From Siphonodentalium dalli (taxonomy: Eukaryota > Mollusca > Scaphopoda > Gadilida > Siphonodentaliidae), in assembly GCA_032622095.1 (NCBI GenBank), contig CP136068.1:137769989-137833988 (forward strand): a DNA stretch of 64,000 nucleotides, written 5' to 3'. The position numbers and the translations under genes were made by a program. The notes beneath the pieces were generated by a model that did not search any database, had not been told where the DNA came from, and saw only the letters and a list, made by a program, of their open reading frames with translations. Positions 21,592 to 33,525 of the stretch are shown in pieces (within the stretch, counting starts at the first letter, position 1; every line of letters starts with the position of its first letter).

Positions 21592-22419
21592 TAGATTATG
21601 CCATGAATAATGATCTGACCCGATCTGACAGGACCAAGGCAGGGAAAATATCTCTTTGTTAATACATGTTCCTCAATTATCTACATCACAGTTGGGGGTC
21701 GTCCCAGCAGGAGATTTCATGCTATTTTGTGACTTTTTTTAACTGATATCTCAGAAAACATTAAATTAATTTAATTTGCAACGCAAAGCAAAATGCCAAA
21801 GTCGATTACAAAGTTACTTAAATCATGAAGTATTGAGTGAAATACATTATTAAGGAACAGATAATAACTAGGAAATACATTACCTGGACAGTTTTTCGAT
21901 GTTATTCAACATCAAATAGTTCGAGGTTTTATACAGTGGAGTATGATCTGTACAGACATACTCTTGAGTGCCTAATAAACATACATGTACGATTATTAAA
22001 ATCGAGGTAAAATTCCCACCTGTACGATCGTTATTTGGTCCTGTACGTTTATTAAATTAACCAAAATAAATAATGCACCAATCTTAAATTGTGTTATTCA
22101 TAGATAAATGAACTCTTGATTGTTGACAGTGATCAGCACACTGTAGATTCACAGACCTGGCTATCCATCGAAACTATTTCTGTCACATGGCATCAGTAAA
22201 CCAGTCAGATGGTGCGTTTTGTTGGGATGTATGGTACTAATATTTCCAGTCTGTACGTTTATTCCGCCCTGTACTATTATTCAGTTATGCGACATTTTCC
22301 AACCTGTACTATTATTCCACCCTGTACTTTTATTCCACCCTGTACTATTATTCCACCCTGTACTTTTATTAGGCACTCAAGAGTATAGCTGGAGTAGCAG
22401 AGAATCATGGCATGATCTA
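21592..22419. mobile_element. MU-F element with perfect 9-bp target duplication
   Basis: Ends TAGATTATGCCATGAATAA and CATGGCATGATCTA. The flanks are GCTGTGACT at 21583-21591 and 22420-22428, a perfect 9-bp duplication. The interior is related to copy 1 (AAGGAACAGATAATAACTA). It is interrupted by an inverted-repeat element at 21958-22386. Confidence 0.87.
21958..22386. mobile_element. inverted-repeat element nested in MU-F, with internal 18-bp tandem
   Basis: Termini ATACTCTTGAGTGCCTAATA and TATTAGGCACTCAAGAGTAT are perfect inverted repeats. About 22255-22370 contains about five copies of an ~18-bp unit (CCCTGTACTATTATTCCA, with variants). No target duplication seen; superfamily unknown. Confidence 0.72.
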
Positions 22420-22633
22420 GCTGTGACTGTGTGCGCTCACTGTCACTAAATTGGTTGTTGAACTTAAATATCCGCAGGAGATTTTATGGTATACAGAAAC
22501 CAAAATTCATGTGTATTTTATTAGACTGCTTTATGAATTTAGCCTTGAGATTGTTGACCTCTTCCCCACTCACAATGAGCTGATTGAACTACCCTAGCTA
22601 CCTGTCCTAAATGTACTACTATTCAAGGACTAT

Positions 22634-22871
22634 TTAACCCCCTCCTATACTAAACACTCATTGATGAGTAGTTATCCTCTAGGAAATGTTCAGATAATAA
22701 GTTCAATAAATGAACATTTCCCTCAATAAATAGGACTTCATCGCACTTTTATTATCTGTCGTCTGTTTAAATTAAATGTACCTGTACATCCCTCCAGATC
22801 AATAATATACCATTCCGACATGCACTTTTTAAAACTTGGTGGGAGAATCCATTTAGTACAGAAAGGGTTAA
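22634..22871. mobile_element. TTAA-D MITE
   Basis: Ends TTAACCCCCTCCTATACTAA and TTTAGTACAGAAAGGGTTAA. The interior has CTCATTGATGAGTAGTTATC and AATGTTCAGATAATAAGTTC. It lacks the hairpin core seen in TTAA-A/B/C. Confidence 0.82.
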
Positions 22872-22912
22872 GTACTTGAACATGCAGTAAGAGTTCAATG
22901 ACATGTGCCAGT

Positions 22913-23114
22913 GAATTCATTATGTCACCATATATAGATATCTGTATATAGGTACAGGCAGGCACAGTCAGTTTATGACTGAATTCATTATGTCACCATA
23001 TATAGATATCTGTATATAGGTACAGGCAGGCACAGTCAGTTTATGACTGAATTCATTATGTCACCATATATAGATATCTGTATATAGGTACAGGCAGGCA
23101 CAGTCAGTTTATGA
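22913..23114 (+). repeat. 68-bp tandem repeat, three units
   Basis: Units start GAATTCATTATGTCACCATA at 22913, 22981 and 23049, and each contains the palindrome-like TATATAGATATCTGTATATA. It lies ~45 bp before the 60-bp satellite. Confidence 0.95.
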
Positions 23115-23160
23115 TCCCACCAAAAACTCATAAAATTCTGAACAAACTATCATCATATCT

Positions 23161-26100
23161 CACACTTTCTGTTTTGCCCCTCAGGTATACTGTTACTTTG
23201 GTGATGTTATACAGGTAACTCTCACTTTCTGTTTTGCCCCTCAGGTATACTGTTACTTTGGTGATGTTATACAGGTAACTCTCACTTTCTGTTTTGCCCC
23301 TCAGGTATACTGTTACTTTGGTGATGTTATACAGGTAACTCTCACTTTCTGTTTTGCCCCTCAGGTATACTGTTACTTTGGTGATGTTATACAGGTAACT
23401 CTCACTTTCTGTTTTGCCCCTCAGGTATACTGTTACTTTGGTGATGTTATACAGGTAACTCTCACTTTCTGTTTTGCCCCTCAGGTATACTGTTACTTTG
23501 GTGATGTTATACAGGTAACTCTCACTTTCTGTTTTGCCCCTCAGGTATACTGTTACTTTGGTGATGTTATACAGGTAACTCTCACTTTCTGTTTTGCCCC
23601 TCAGGTATACTGTTACTTTGGTGATGTTATACAGGTAACTCTCACTTTCTGTTTTGCCCCTCAGGTATACTGTTACTTTGGTGATGTTATACAGGTAACT
23701 CTCACTTTCTGTTTTGCCCCTCAGGTATACTGTTACTTTGGTGATGTTATACAGGTAACTCTCACTTTCTGTTTTGCCCCTCAGGTATACTGTTACTTTG
23801 GTGATGTTATACAGGTAACTCTCACTTTCTGTTTTGCCCCTCAGGTATACTGTTACTTTGGTGATGTTATACAGGTAACTCTCACTTTCTGTTTTGCCCC
23901 TCAGGTATACTGTTACTTTGGTGATGTTATACAGGTAACTCTCACTTTCTGTTTTGCCCCTCAGGTATACTGTTACTTTGGTGATGTTATACAGGTAACT
24001 CTCACTTTCTGTTTTGCCCCTCAGGTATACTGTTACTTTGGTGATGTTATACAGGTAACTCTCACTTTCTGTTTTGCCCCTCAGGTATACTGTTACTTTG
24101 GTGATGTTATACAGGTAACTCTCACTTTCTGTTTTGCCCCTCAGGTATACTGTTACTTTGGTGATGTTATACAGGTAACTCTCACTTTCTGTTTTGCCCC
24201 TCAGGTATACTGTTACTTTGGTGATGTTATACAGGTAACTCTCACTTTCTGTTTTGCCCCTCAGGTATACTGTTACTTTGGTGATGTTATACAGGTAACT
24301 CTCACTTTCTGTTTTGCCCCTCAGGTATACTGTTACTTTGGTGATGTTATACAGGTAACTCTCACTTTCTGTTTTGCCCCTCAGGTATACTGTTACTTTG
24401 GTGATGTTATACAGGTAACTCTCACTTTCTGTTTTGCCCCTCAGGTATACTGTTACTTTGGTGATGTTATACAGGTAACTCTCACTTTCTGTTTTGCCCC
24501 TCAGGTATACTGTTACTTTGGTGATGTTATACAGGTAACTCTCACTTTCTGTTTTGCCCCTCAGGTATACTGTTACTTTGGTGATGTTATACAGGTAACT
24601 CTCACTTTCTGTTTTGCCCCTCAGGTATACTGTTACTTTGGTGATGTTATACAGGTAACTCTCACTTTCTGTTTTGCCCCTCAGGTATACTGTTACTTTG
24701 GTGATGTTATACAGGTAACTCTCACTTTCTGTTTTGCCCCTCAGGTATACTGTTACTTTGGTGATGTTATACAGGTAACTCTCACTTTCTGTTTTGCCCC
24801 TCAGGTATACTGTTACTTTGGTGATGTTATACAGGTAACTCTCACTTTCTGTTTTGCCCCTCAGGTATACTGTTACTTTGGTGATGTTATACAGGTAACT
24901 CTCACTTTCTGTTTTGCCCCTCAGGTATACTGTTACTTTGGTGATGTTATACAGGTAACTCTCACTTTCTGTTTTGCCCCTCAGGTATACTGTTACTTTG
25001 GTGATGTTATACAGGTAACTCTCACTTTCTGTTTTGCCCCTCAGGTATACTGTTACTTTGGTGATGTTATACAGGTAACTCTCACTTTCTGTTTTGCCCC
25101 TCAGGTATACTGTTACTTTGGTGATGTTATACAGGTAACTCTCACTTTCTGTTTTGCCCCTCAGGTATACTGTTACTTTGGTGATGTTATACAGGTAACT
25201 CTCACTTTCTGTTTTGCCCCTCAGGTATACTGTTACTTTGGTGATGTTATACAGGTAACTCTCACTTTCTGTTTTGCCCCTCAGGTATACTGTTACTTTG
25301 GTGATGTTATACAGGTAACTCTCACTTTCTGTTTTGCCCCTCAGGTATACTGTTACTTTGGTGATGTTATACAGGTAACTCTCACTTTCTGTTTTGCCCC
25401 TCAGGTATACTGTTACTTTGGTGATGTTATACAGGTAACTCTCACTTTCTGTTTTGCCCCTCAGGTATACTGTTACTTTGGTGATGTTATACAGGTAACT
25501 CTCACTTTCTGTTTTGCCCCTCAGGTATACTGTTACTTTGGTGATGTTATACAGGTAACTCTCACTTTCTGTTTTGCCCCTCAGGTATACTGTTACTTTG
25601 GTGATGTTATACAGGTAACTCTCACTTTCTGTTTTGCCCCTCAGGTATACTGTTACTTTGGTGATGTTATACAGGTAACTCTCACTTTCTGTTTTGCCCC
25701 TCAGGTATACTGTTACTTTGGTGATGTTATACAGGTAACTCTCACTTTCTGTTTTGCCCCTCAGGTATACTGTTACTTTGGTGATGTTATACAGGTAACT
25801 CTCACTTTCTGTTTTGCCCCTCAGGTATACTGTTACTTTGGTGATGTTATACAGGTAACTCTCACTTTCTGTTTTGCCCCTCAGGTATACTGTTACTTTG
25901 GTGATGTTATACAGGTAACTCTCACTTTCTGTTTTGCCCCTCAGGTATACTGTTACTTTGGTGATGTTATACAGGTAACTCTCACTTTCTGTTTTGCCCC
26001 TCAGGTATACTGTTACTTTGGTGATGTTATACAGGTAACTCTCACTTTCTGTTTTGCCCCTCAGGTATACTGTTACTTTGGTGATGTTATACAGGTAACT

Positions 26101-29096
26101 CTCACTTTCTGTTTTGCCCCTCAGGTATACTGTTACTTTGGTGATGTTATACAGGTAACTCTCACTTTCTGTTTTGCCCCTCAGGTATACTGTTACTTTG
26201 GTGATGTTATACAGGTAACTCTCACTTTCTGTTTTGCCCCTCAGGTATACTGTTACTTTGGTGATGTTATACAGGTAACTCTCACTTTCTGTTTTGCCCC
26301 TCAGGTATACTGTTACTTTGGTGATGTTATACAGGTAACTCTCACTTTCTGTTTTGCCCCTCAGGTATACTGTTACTTTGGTGATGTTATACAGGTAACT
26401 CTCACTTTCTGTTTTGCCCCTCAGGTATACTGTTACTTTGGTGATGTTATACAGGTAACTCTCACTTTCTGTTTTGCCCCTCAGGTATACTGTTACTTTG
26501 GTGATGTTATACAGGTAACTCTCACTTTCTGTTTTGCCCCTCAGGTATACTGTTACTTTGGTGATGTTATACAGGTAACTCTCACTTTCTGTTTTGCCCC
26601 TCAGGTATACTGTTACTTTGGTGATGTTATACAGGTAACTCTCACTTTCTGTTTTGCCCCTCAGGTATACTGTTACTTTGGTGATGTTATACAGGTAACT
26701 CTCACTTTCTGTTTTGCCCCTCAGGTATACTGTTACTTTGGTGATGTTATACAGGTAACTCTCACTTTCTGTTTTGCCCCTCAGGTATACTGTTACTTTG
26801 GTGATGTTATACAGGTAACTCTCACTTTCTGTTTTGCCCCTCAGGTATACTGTTACTTTGGTGATGTTATACAGGTAACTCTCACTTTCTGTTTTGCCCC
26901 TCAGGTATACTGTTACTTTGGTGATGTTATACAGGTAACTCTCACTTTCTGTTTTGCCCCTCAGGTATACTGTTACTTTGGTGATGTTATACAGGTAACT
27001 CTCACTTTCTGTTTTGCCCCTCAGGTATACTGTTACTTTGGTGATGTTATACAGGTAACTCTCACTTTCTGTTTTGCCCCTCAGGTATACTGTTACTTTG
27101 GTGATGTTATACAGGTAACTCTCACTTTCTGTTTTGCCCCTCAGGTATACTGTTACTTTGGTGATGTTATACAGGTAACTCTCACTTTCTGTTTTGCCCC
27201 TCAGGTATACTGTTACTTTGGTGATGTTATACAGGTAACTCTCACTTTCTGTTTTGCCCCTCAGGTATACTGTTACTTTGGTGATGTTATACAGGTAACT
27301 CTCACTTTCTGTTTTGCCCCTCAGGTATACTGTTACTTTGGTGATGTTATACAGGTAACTCTCACTTTCTGTTTTGCCCCTCAGGTATACTGTTACTTTG
27401 GTGATGTTATACAGGTAACTCTCACTTTCTGTTTTGCCCCTCAGGTATACTGTTACTTTGGTGATGTTATACAGGTAACTCTCACTTTCTGTTTTGCCCC
27501 TCAGGTATACTGTTACTTTGGTGATGTTATACAGGTAACTCTCACTTTCTGTTTTGCCCCTCAGGTATACTGTTACTTTGGTGATGTTATACAGGTAACT
27601 CTCACTTTCTGTTTTGCCCCTCAGGTATACTGTTACTTTGGTGATGTTATACAGGTAACTCTCACTTTCTGTTTTGCCCCTCAGGTATACTGTTACTTTG
27701 GTGATGTTATACAGGTAACTCTCACTTTCTGTTTTGCCCCTCAGGTATACTGTTACTTTGGTGATGTTATACAGGTAACTCTCACTTTCTGTTTTGCCCC
27801 TCAGGTATACTGTTACTTTGGTGATGTTATACAGGTAACTCTCACTTTCTGTTTTGCCCCTCAGGTATACTGTTACTTTGGTGATGTTATACAGGTAACT
27901 CTCACTTTCTGTTTTGCCCCTCAGGTATACTGTTACTTTGGTGATGTTATACAGGTAACTCTCACTTTCTGTTTTGCCCCTCAGGTATACTGTTACTTTG
28001 GTGATGTTATACAGGTAACTCTCACTTTCTGTTTTGCCCCTCAGGTATACTGTTACTTTGGTGATGTTATACAGGTAACTCTCACTTTCTGTTTTGCCCC
28101 TCAGGTATACTGTTACTTTGGTGATGTTATACAGGTAACTCTCACTTTCTGTTTTGCCCCTCAGGTATACTGTTACTTTGGTGATGTTATACAGGTAACT
28201 CTCACTTTCTGTTTTGCCCCTCAGGTATACTGTTACTTTGGTGATGTTATACAGGTAACTCTCACTTTCTGTTTTGCCCCTCAGGTATACTGTTACTTTG
28301 GTGATGTTATACAGGTAACTCTCACTTTCTGTTTTGCCCCTCAGGTATACTGTTACTTTGGTGATGTTATACAGGTAACTCTCACTTTCTGTTTTGCCCT
28401 TCAGGTATACTGTTACTTTGGTGATGTTATACAGGTAACTCTCACTTTCTGTTTTGCCCCTCAGGTATACTGTTACTTTGGTGATGTTATACAGGTAACT
28501 CTCACTTTCTGTTTTGCCCCTCAGGTATACTGTTACTTTGGTGATGTTATACAGGTAACTCTCACTTTCTGTTTTGCCCCTCAGGTATACTGTTACTTTG
28601 GTGATGTTATACAGGTAACTCTCACTTTCTGTTTTGCCCCTCAGGTATACTGTTACTTTGGTGATGTTATACAGGTAACTCTCACTTTCTGTTTTGCCCC
28701 TCAGGTATACTGTTACTTTGGTGGTGTTATACAGGTAACTCTCACTTTCTGTTTTGCCCCTCAGGTATACTGTTACTTTGGTGATGTTATACAGGTAACT
28801 CTCACTTTCTGTTTTGCCCCTCAGGTATACTGTTACTTTGGTGGTGTTATACAGGTAACTCTCACTTTCTGTTTTGCCCCTCAGGTATACTGTTACTTTG
28901 GTGATGTTATACAGGTAACTCTCACTTTCTGTTTTGCCCCTCAGGTATACTGTTACTTTGGTGATGTTATACAGGTAACTCTCACTTTCTGTTTTGCCCC
29001 TCAGGTATACTGTTACTTTGGTGATGTTATACAGGTAACTCTCACTTTCTGTTTTGCCCCTCAGGTATACTGTTATTTTGATGATGTTATACAGGT
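23161..29096 (+). repeat. 60-bp satellite, about 99 units, nearly invariant
   Basis: The unit runs CTCACTTTCTGTTTTGCCCC, TCAGGTATACTGTTACTTTG, GTGATGTTATACAGGTAACT. Copies 2-87 show no difference I can see. Changes appear at copies 88 (28400, C to T), 93 and 95 (GATG to GGTG), and 99 (two changes plus an indel); copy 1 differs at its first bases. The array lies in the 25.6-kb intron of PHLDB. On the gene's strand each unit holds a strong acceptor-like (pyrimidine tract + CAG) and a donor-like (CAG|GTAACT) motif 30 nt apart. One frame on each strand is open throughout only because 60 is a multiple of three. Confidence 0.98.
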
Positions 29097-29131
29097 GAAC
29101 TCTCAAGTAGAATATAAAACAAACTTCATTA

Positions 29132-29364
29132 TTAACCCTTTAAATTGTGATTGTGAAAACCCTGTGCCAATGCATTCTCTTATATCTGTGAGTCTCCCAT
29201 ATGGAGCCTCGCATATATAAGAGAATACATTGACATAGCAATATTTACCTTGACCATGTATGTCAGTGCATTCTCTTATATATGCGAGGCTCTCTATGGC
29301 AGACTCACAGATATAAGAGAATGCATTGGCACAGGATCTTTAATGCAGCTCCCATCATGAAGGT
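29132..29364. mobile_element. TTAA-B MITE, diverged ends
   Basis: TTAACCCTTTAAATTGTGAT at left; the right end is CCCATCATGAAGGTTG without a clean TTAA. Two hairpins and the linker ATATTTACCTTGACCATGTA are present. It starts 36 bp after the satellite. Confidence 0.82.
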
Positions 29365-30363
29365 TGTGTATGTGTAAAATATTGGAAGATGAATAAGATG
29401 GGTCAATAAACTACAGGCCTAATATACATTGGAAAAAACTTCTTTTTTTTCAAGTTTATTGCACAGAAATGAGACAAACGCTCTATATTTTTTTTACTGT
29501 ATCAGGAACATACTAACAAGGAACGCTCTTTATATTCCATGCTGTTGAAAACCTAACTTTCTAATTTTAAATTCTTTGACTTGATTAAGTCTGGCTGTTG
29601 CTCATAATGTCTTGAACCCTTCCATAGCTGGAGCTTCCTGAAATTAAATTAAATGACATGCAGAGAAATGCCATGTGGATTCTTATTCATTCAATTTAGG
29701 AACTAAGAAATTATAAAAAGCTTAACTCCCCTACATTATTTGCTCAACATATTGGGCTGTTGGTTGAACTTATTATCTGAACATCCCAACAAATGAATAA
29801 AAGTAACTACCAATCGTCAAATATATAATTAGAATTGGCAGGAACCTTAAACTAGACTATATAAAGTGAAGTTTCATTTAACGTAAAGAACACAATTCTC
29901 TTATATTAATTAATTCATGTGGTGGGGGGGGGGGGGGGGGGGGGGGTGATTCCTTCATATTTTTCCATCCACTGGAACATATGATGGGTTTAAAAAAAAA
30001 ATAAAAAAGAGAGCTCGCTTCCAGTAATTTGCACAACAAAGCCCATAAGTTTTCAAAACATGAAGATTCCAGTGACTTTTGGAGAATAAATAAACCAAAA
30101 CTTTTTATTTATAAATACTACACATCACATCACTATGTGACAGCTATGTTAAATATCAGATACCAGTCTTTACAGTGAACATATTCAATCTACAGGAGGC
30201 ATTCGTGATTTGTTCAACAATGCGCCAGGAAATGTATGCATGTAAACACCCATAAACAGGCGATGTCGTAGGCGTAGAAAAATCTGTAGAATCCAATAAA
30301 GAATTTCATGCAATTCTAAAGCAATGCGGTGGAATTACAATGTCCATATCAAGGGTTGCATAA
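29365..30363. other. intronic sequence with small repeat fragments
   Basis: A TTAA-B left-end remnant (AACCCTTCCATAGCTGGAGC) lies at about 29616-29645. A TTAA-D centre remnant (GTTGAACTTATTATCTGAAC) lies at about 29762. The rest is unrecognised. Confidence 0.5.
29924..29946 (+). repeat. poly-G run, 23 bases
   Basis: An uninterrupted G tract, potentially quadruplex-forming. Its length may be imprecise because of sequencing error. Confidence 0.9.
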
Positions 30364-30629
30364 TTAACCCTTTACCCAACAGTAAGGGTTGCATAATTAA
30401 CCCTTTACCCAACAGAACGGCCCTGTGCCAATGCATTCTCTTATATATGCGAGTCGACCATAGGTCGCCTCGCATATATAAGAGAATGCATTGGCTTAAC
30501 ACATATTAAAATTGATAAAATTGTCAAAGAATGTAGAAAAATATTATAAAAATTGTTAAAAAATGTAAGAAAAAATGGTAAAAAGATATAGGCCAATGCA
30601 TTCTCTTATATATGCGAGGCGACCTATGG

Positions 30630-31706
30630 TAGAGATGGGCGGTTAACCGTGGAATCAGTTCGGTTTCGGTTGTCGGGATAAACCGGAAATGACAACCGTG
30701 GTAAGTTTGGAAAACCCGTAGTTTCGGTTGTCACAACTTCCTGTAATCATGGCAGAGCACGACGAACAAACAAGTCCTGTGTGGAAATATTTTTCAAAGA
30801 AAGATAAGAAATCTTAAGTGTGTTGCCTGTAATATATGCAGAAAGGAGTTCCCATGGTGAAATCGCACAACGAATTAATTACGTTGCTTCCGTGTACACC
30901 TATTTTCGCCGTAGTAAACACAACACAAGTCAGTTTATTTCTCATGTACTTTTAATCATTAAGGCCGTACAAATACTCTGAAAGGTGAATTTGATAACGA
31001 GGATACGATATCAAAAGGTATCAATGATTGTTACCCGCATTCCCTATTAGTTTTTATTACTGTTTGGATGTTAAATCGTCAAATATATTTGTGCGCCTAT
31101 TGATTAAAAATGTTATGCCGGAATGAATTATACCGTTTGTTGGTAAATTGTTGAGAAATAGCACTCATTCAGGTAACTTGTATTGGATGCATGTACCGGT
31201 ATAGTGTGTACGGTATTATGTTCCCTAAATATGGTAATAGGCAAATAGCCAGATAATGTGATTGAGAGATTCTAGTCATGTTTTATTTTCATTTTGTTGT
31301 TTATTTCAAATTTTATTTTTCAAATCATAATTATACACATATATCTAGTCACACACATTAGTTTTATGCCAATATAAATGATCATTATATTATTTCACAC
31401 TTATGATCATATGATGCTGAATTGCAGTCAAACACAATACACAGACTCACTTGCATTCTAGCACTGCCACTCGACATGGACATTAACAATATAATAGTAA
31501 CAATATGATACATAATTTACAATTATAAAAGGACACGTACCTCACAAGTTATGGTGATAAAATTGGTGTGATTTCTTTGTAATATGATGAAGCATAATTA
31601 GATTTTGTTCACATTAGTCATTTTTATTAATAAAAACCGAAACCGAGACTCAACTCTTTTTCCACAACCGAAACCGAGGCAAATTTTCACAACCGCCAAA
31701 TCTCTA
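30630..31706 (+). mobile_element. non-autonomous hAT element with perfect 8-bp duplication
   Basis: Ends TAGAGATGGGCGGTTA and, inverted, TAGAGATTTGGCGGTT fit the hAT terminal pattern. The flanks are ACCTATGG at 30622-30629 and 31707-31714, perfect. Subterminal AACCGAAACCGAGGC-type motifs recur at both ends. At 1077 bp it is too short for a transposase and keeps only a broken BED-finger start. Confidence 0.93.
30749..30860 (+). pseudogene. remnant of a hAT transposase BED zinc finger
   Basis: An ATG opens a frame with SPVWKYFSKKDKKS, typical of BED-finger starts, and stops at TAA. Shifting frame at that point reads LKCVACNICRKEFPW up to a TGA, giving the expected Cys-x2-Cys pattern. A frameshift plus loss of everything downstream makes it non-functional. 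It appears to be the amino terminus of the parent element's transposase, and differs from the BED finger of the 43-kb hAT. Confidence 0.72.
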
Positions 31707-31977
31707 ACCTATGGTCGACTCGCATATATAAGAGAATGCATTGGCACAGGGCATAACTGTAACCATCACAATGTGGTCAATGAGCCAATGATATCCATAT
31801 TTGTATGGTTCTATTGAGACAGACCGAAGATATTTTAGGCTGTTGAAGCTTTATTTGGGCGTTTTTGGCCATTTTGTTGGGTAAAGGGTTAAGTGAATTA
31901 ATTAAAAAAAGGAAAAAGAAGAGGTGAATAAAATCATTAATAATGTCAATTAATACTCAAACATGTGGTTTTAAATA

Positions 31978-32223
31978 TTAAACCTTTCACGACTGGAGCT
32001 TCCTGAAATTTTGCAAAAACCCTGTGCCAATGCATTCTCTTACATATGCGAGGCTCCCAAAGGGAACCTCGCATATATAAGATAATACATTGGCCTAACA
32101 TTATTTACTTTGACCTTGCAAGCCATTGCATTCTCTTATCTATATTCTCTCATGTATAAGAGAATGCACTGGCACATGGTCTTTAATGCTGCACCAGTGC
32201 AGCTCCCGTCATGAAAGGGTTAA
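31978..32223. mobile_element. TTAA-B MITE
   Basis: TTAAACCTTTCACGACTGGA to CCCGTCATGAAAGGGTTAA. The second hairpin is largely deleted in its core. Confidence 0.88.
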
Positions 32224-33523
32224 GTTAAAGAAAGCTAAAAAAAATTGAATTTAAGAAAAAAATGGGTGCTGGTTATCAACTTCCATTGTTTTAAATATGT
32301 CAACATATAAAATAGTCTCTTGCGTAATAGGATACTGTTATGATGTAATATTTCAAACAATTCATTCATGTCATTCAAGATGTCAGCATGAAATTAAAGT
32401 TGAAATAAAACTGTCACTATATAAATGTGTTAGGTTCTTAAATTGTAAAGCTCATTATAAGCTCATTTCAAGTTCAAAGAGGACGTTATATAATTTAGGT
32501 TAATATGAGAAGTGAAGGTCACAAAAATTGTTAAGATCATCCACAAATTTAAGTTACACACCTAATTTCAATGATATGGCAATAAATGCTATTAATTGCC
32601 TGATTCTTAGAGAGTATTCCTATAACAATTAATTGAATACCAATTACCATCCATTTCCTTCCCATATGTCCCACACAATGAAATTGCTCTGACTTGTTGC
32701 TAATAAATAAATTATCAAGTTTATGTAATCCAGTACATTGTTACCCACAGGGCAATTCATTCATCAAATTACATCTGTAATTTTACATGCGATTCACCTA
32801 ACACAGGTAAACCACCATTAATTAGCGCAATTAACCTACCTTTGATGTTGTTAAATAATTGGTCAGTATATGGTTTTGTGGTCGTGCCCCATATTGATCT
32901 GATTCATAGTTTTATAGTGTTATGGTCCCATGAACTCCTGTGACAGCAATAACACTTTGTCCCGAGGCATTGTTTGGGCTTCAGTGTGGCCAGTTGTGTT
33001 TACGAGAACCTGTTTTCTGAACACAGGTCTGTTTTTGGATGTATATATTGGATTATTATTCAAGATGCTGCTACTATGTGGAATTTCTAGACCTGCAGTC
33101 AGTTCAGATGATTTGGATAAAATGGGGAATTCCTGTTTTGATATGATTTCGGAAAGTGTATGTAGGATCTATGTTTTATATTTTCTCGATGACAGTTGAA
33201 AGTTCCTGCCTCCAAACCATGACATAAATATATTAGTGTTATGGAGGTGCAGACTTAGTATGAGCGTTATTTGCTTCATATGTGTTTAATTCAGTGAAGG
33301 AGAAAAAAATTCTCATTTCTTATCGAAATGGCCATGTATCAATTTGAATGGCATCTTGAGATGTCCCTCAACTCAGATCAAGCTTGAAAATCGGTCCTAC
33401 CCATGTTGGGGTTCGAATTTTTTTTTGTGAATTTAGGAACTGAATTTGATTTGTAGATGTCAATTCCCCCTGAGAATGACTGTAAATAGTAAAATCTAGA
33501 TTACTATTCTTTTGGATTGAAGA
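32224..33523. other. intronic sequence; part duplicated at 34.2 kb
   Basis: About 32930-33200 (CATTGTTTGGGCTTCAGTGT, GATTTGGATAAAATGGGGAA, TATTTTCTCGAT) recurs, diverged, at about 34190-34530. An 89-codon ORF in this copy is not preserved in the other. The rest is unrecognised. Confidence 0.55.
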
Positions 33524-33525
33524 TA

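Larger units (their letters stand above)
30364..31892 (-). mobile_element. TTAA-A MITE copy A8, interrupted by a hAT derivative
   Basis: The left end is duplicated: AAGGGTTGCATAATTAACCC and the following CTTTACCCAACAG occur twice 33 bp apart, so TTAA lies at 30364 and 30397. The right TTAA is at 31889-31892. The second hairpin is split by 30630-31706. The right arm has small deletions. Confidence 0.9.

Noticed and set aside
23161-29096. CRISPR array
   Set aside because: Repeats are contiguous without unique spacers, and the context is a eukaryotic intron.
23128-29106. 1992-codon minus-strand ORF (and an equally open plus-strand frame) through the 60-bp satellite
   Set aside because: The 60-bp unit has no stop in one frame per strand and 60 is divisible by three, so a long ORF is automatic. 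No non-repeat domain, no conserved flanks.
32930-33199. 89-codon ORF as a gene
   Set aside because: The duplicated segment at 34.2 kb does not keep the frame.
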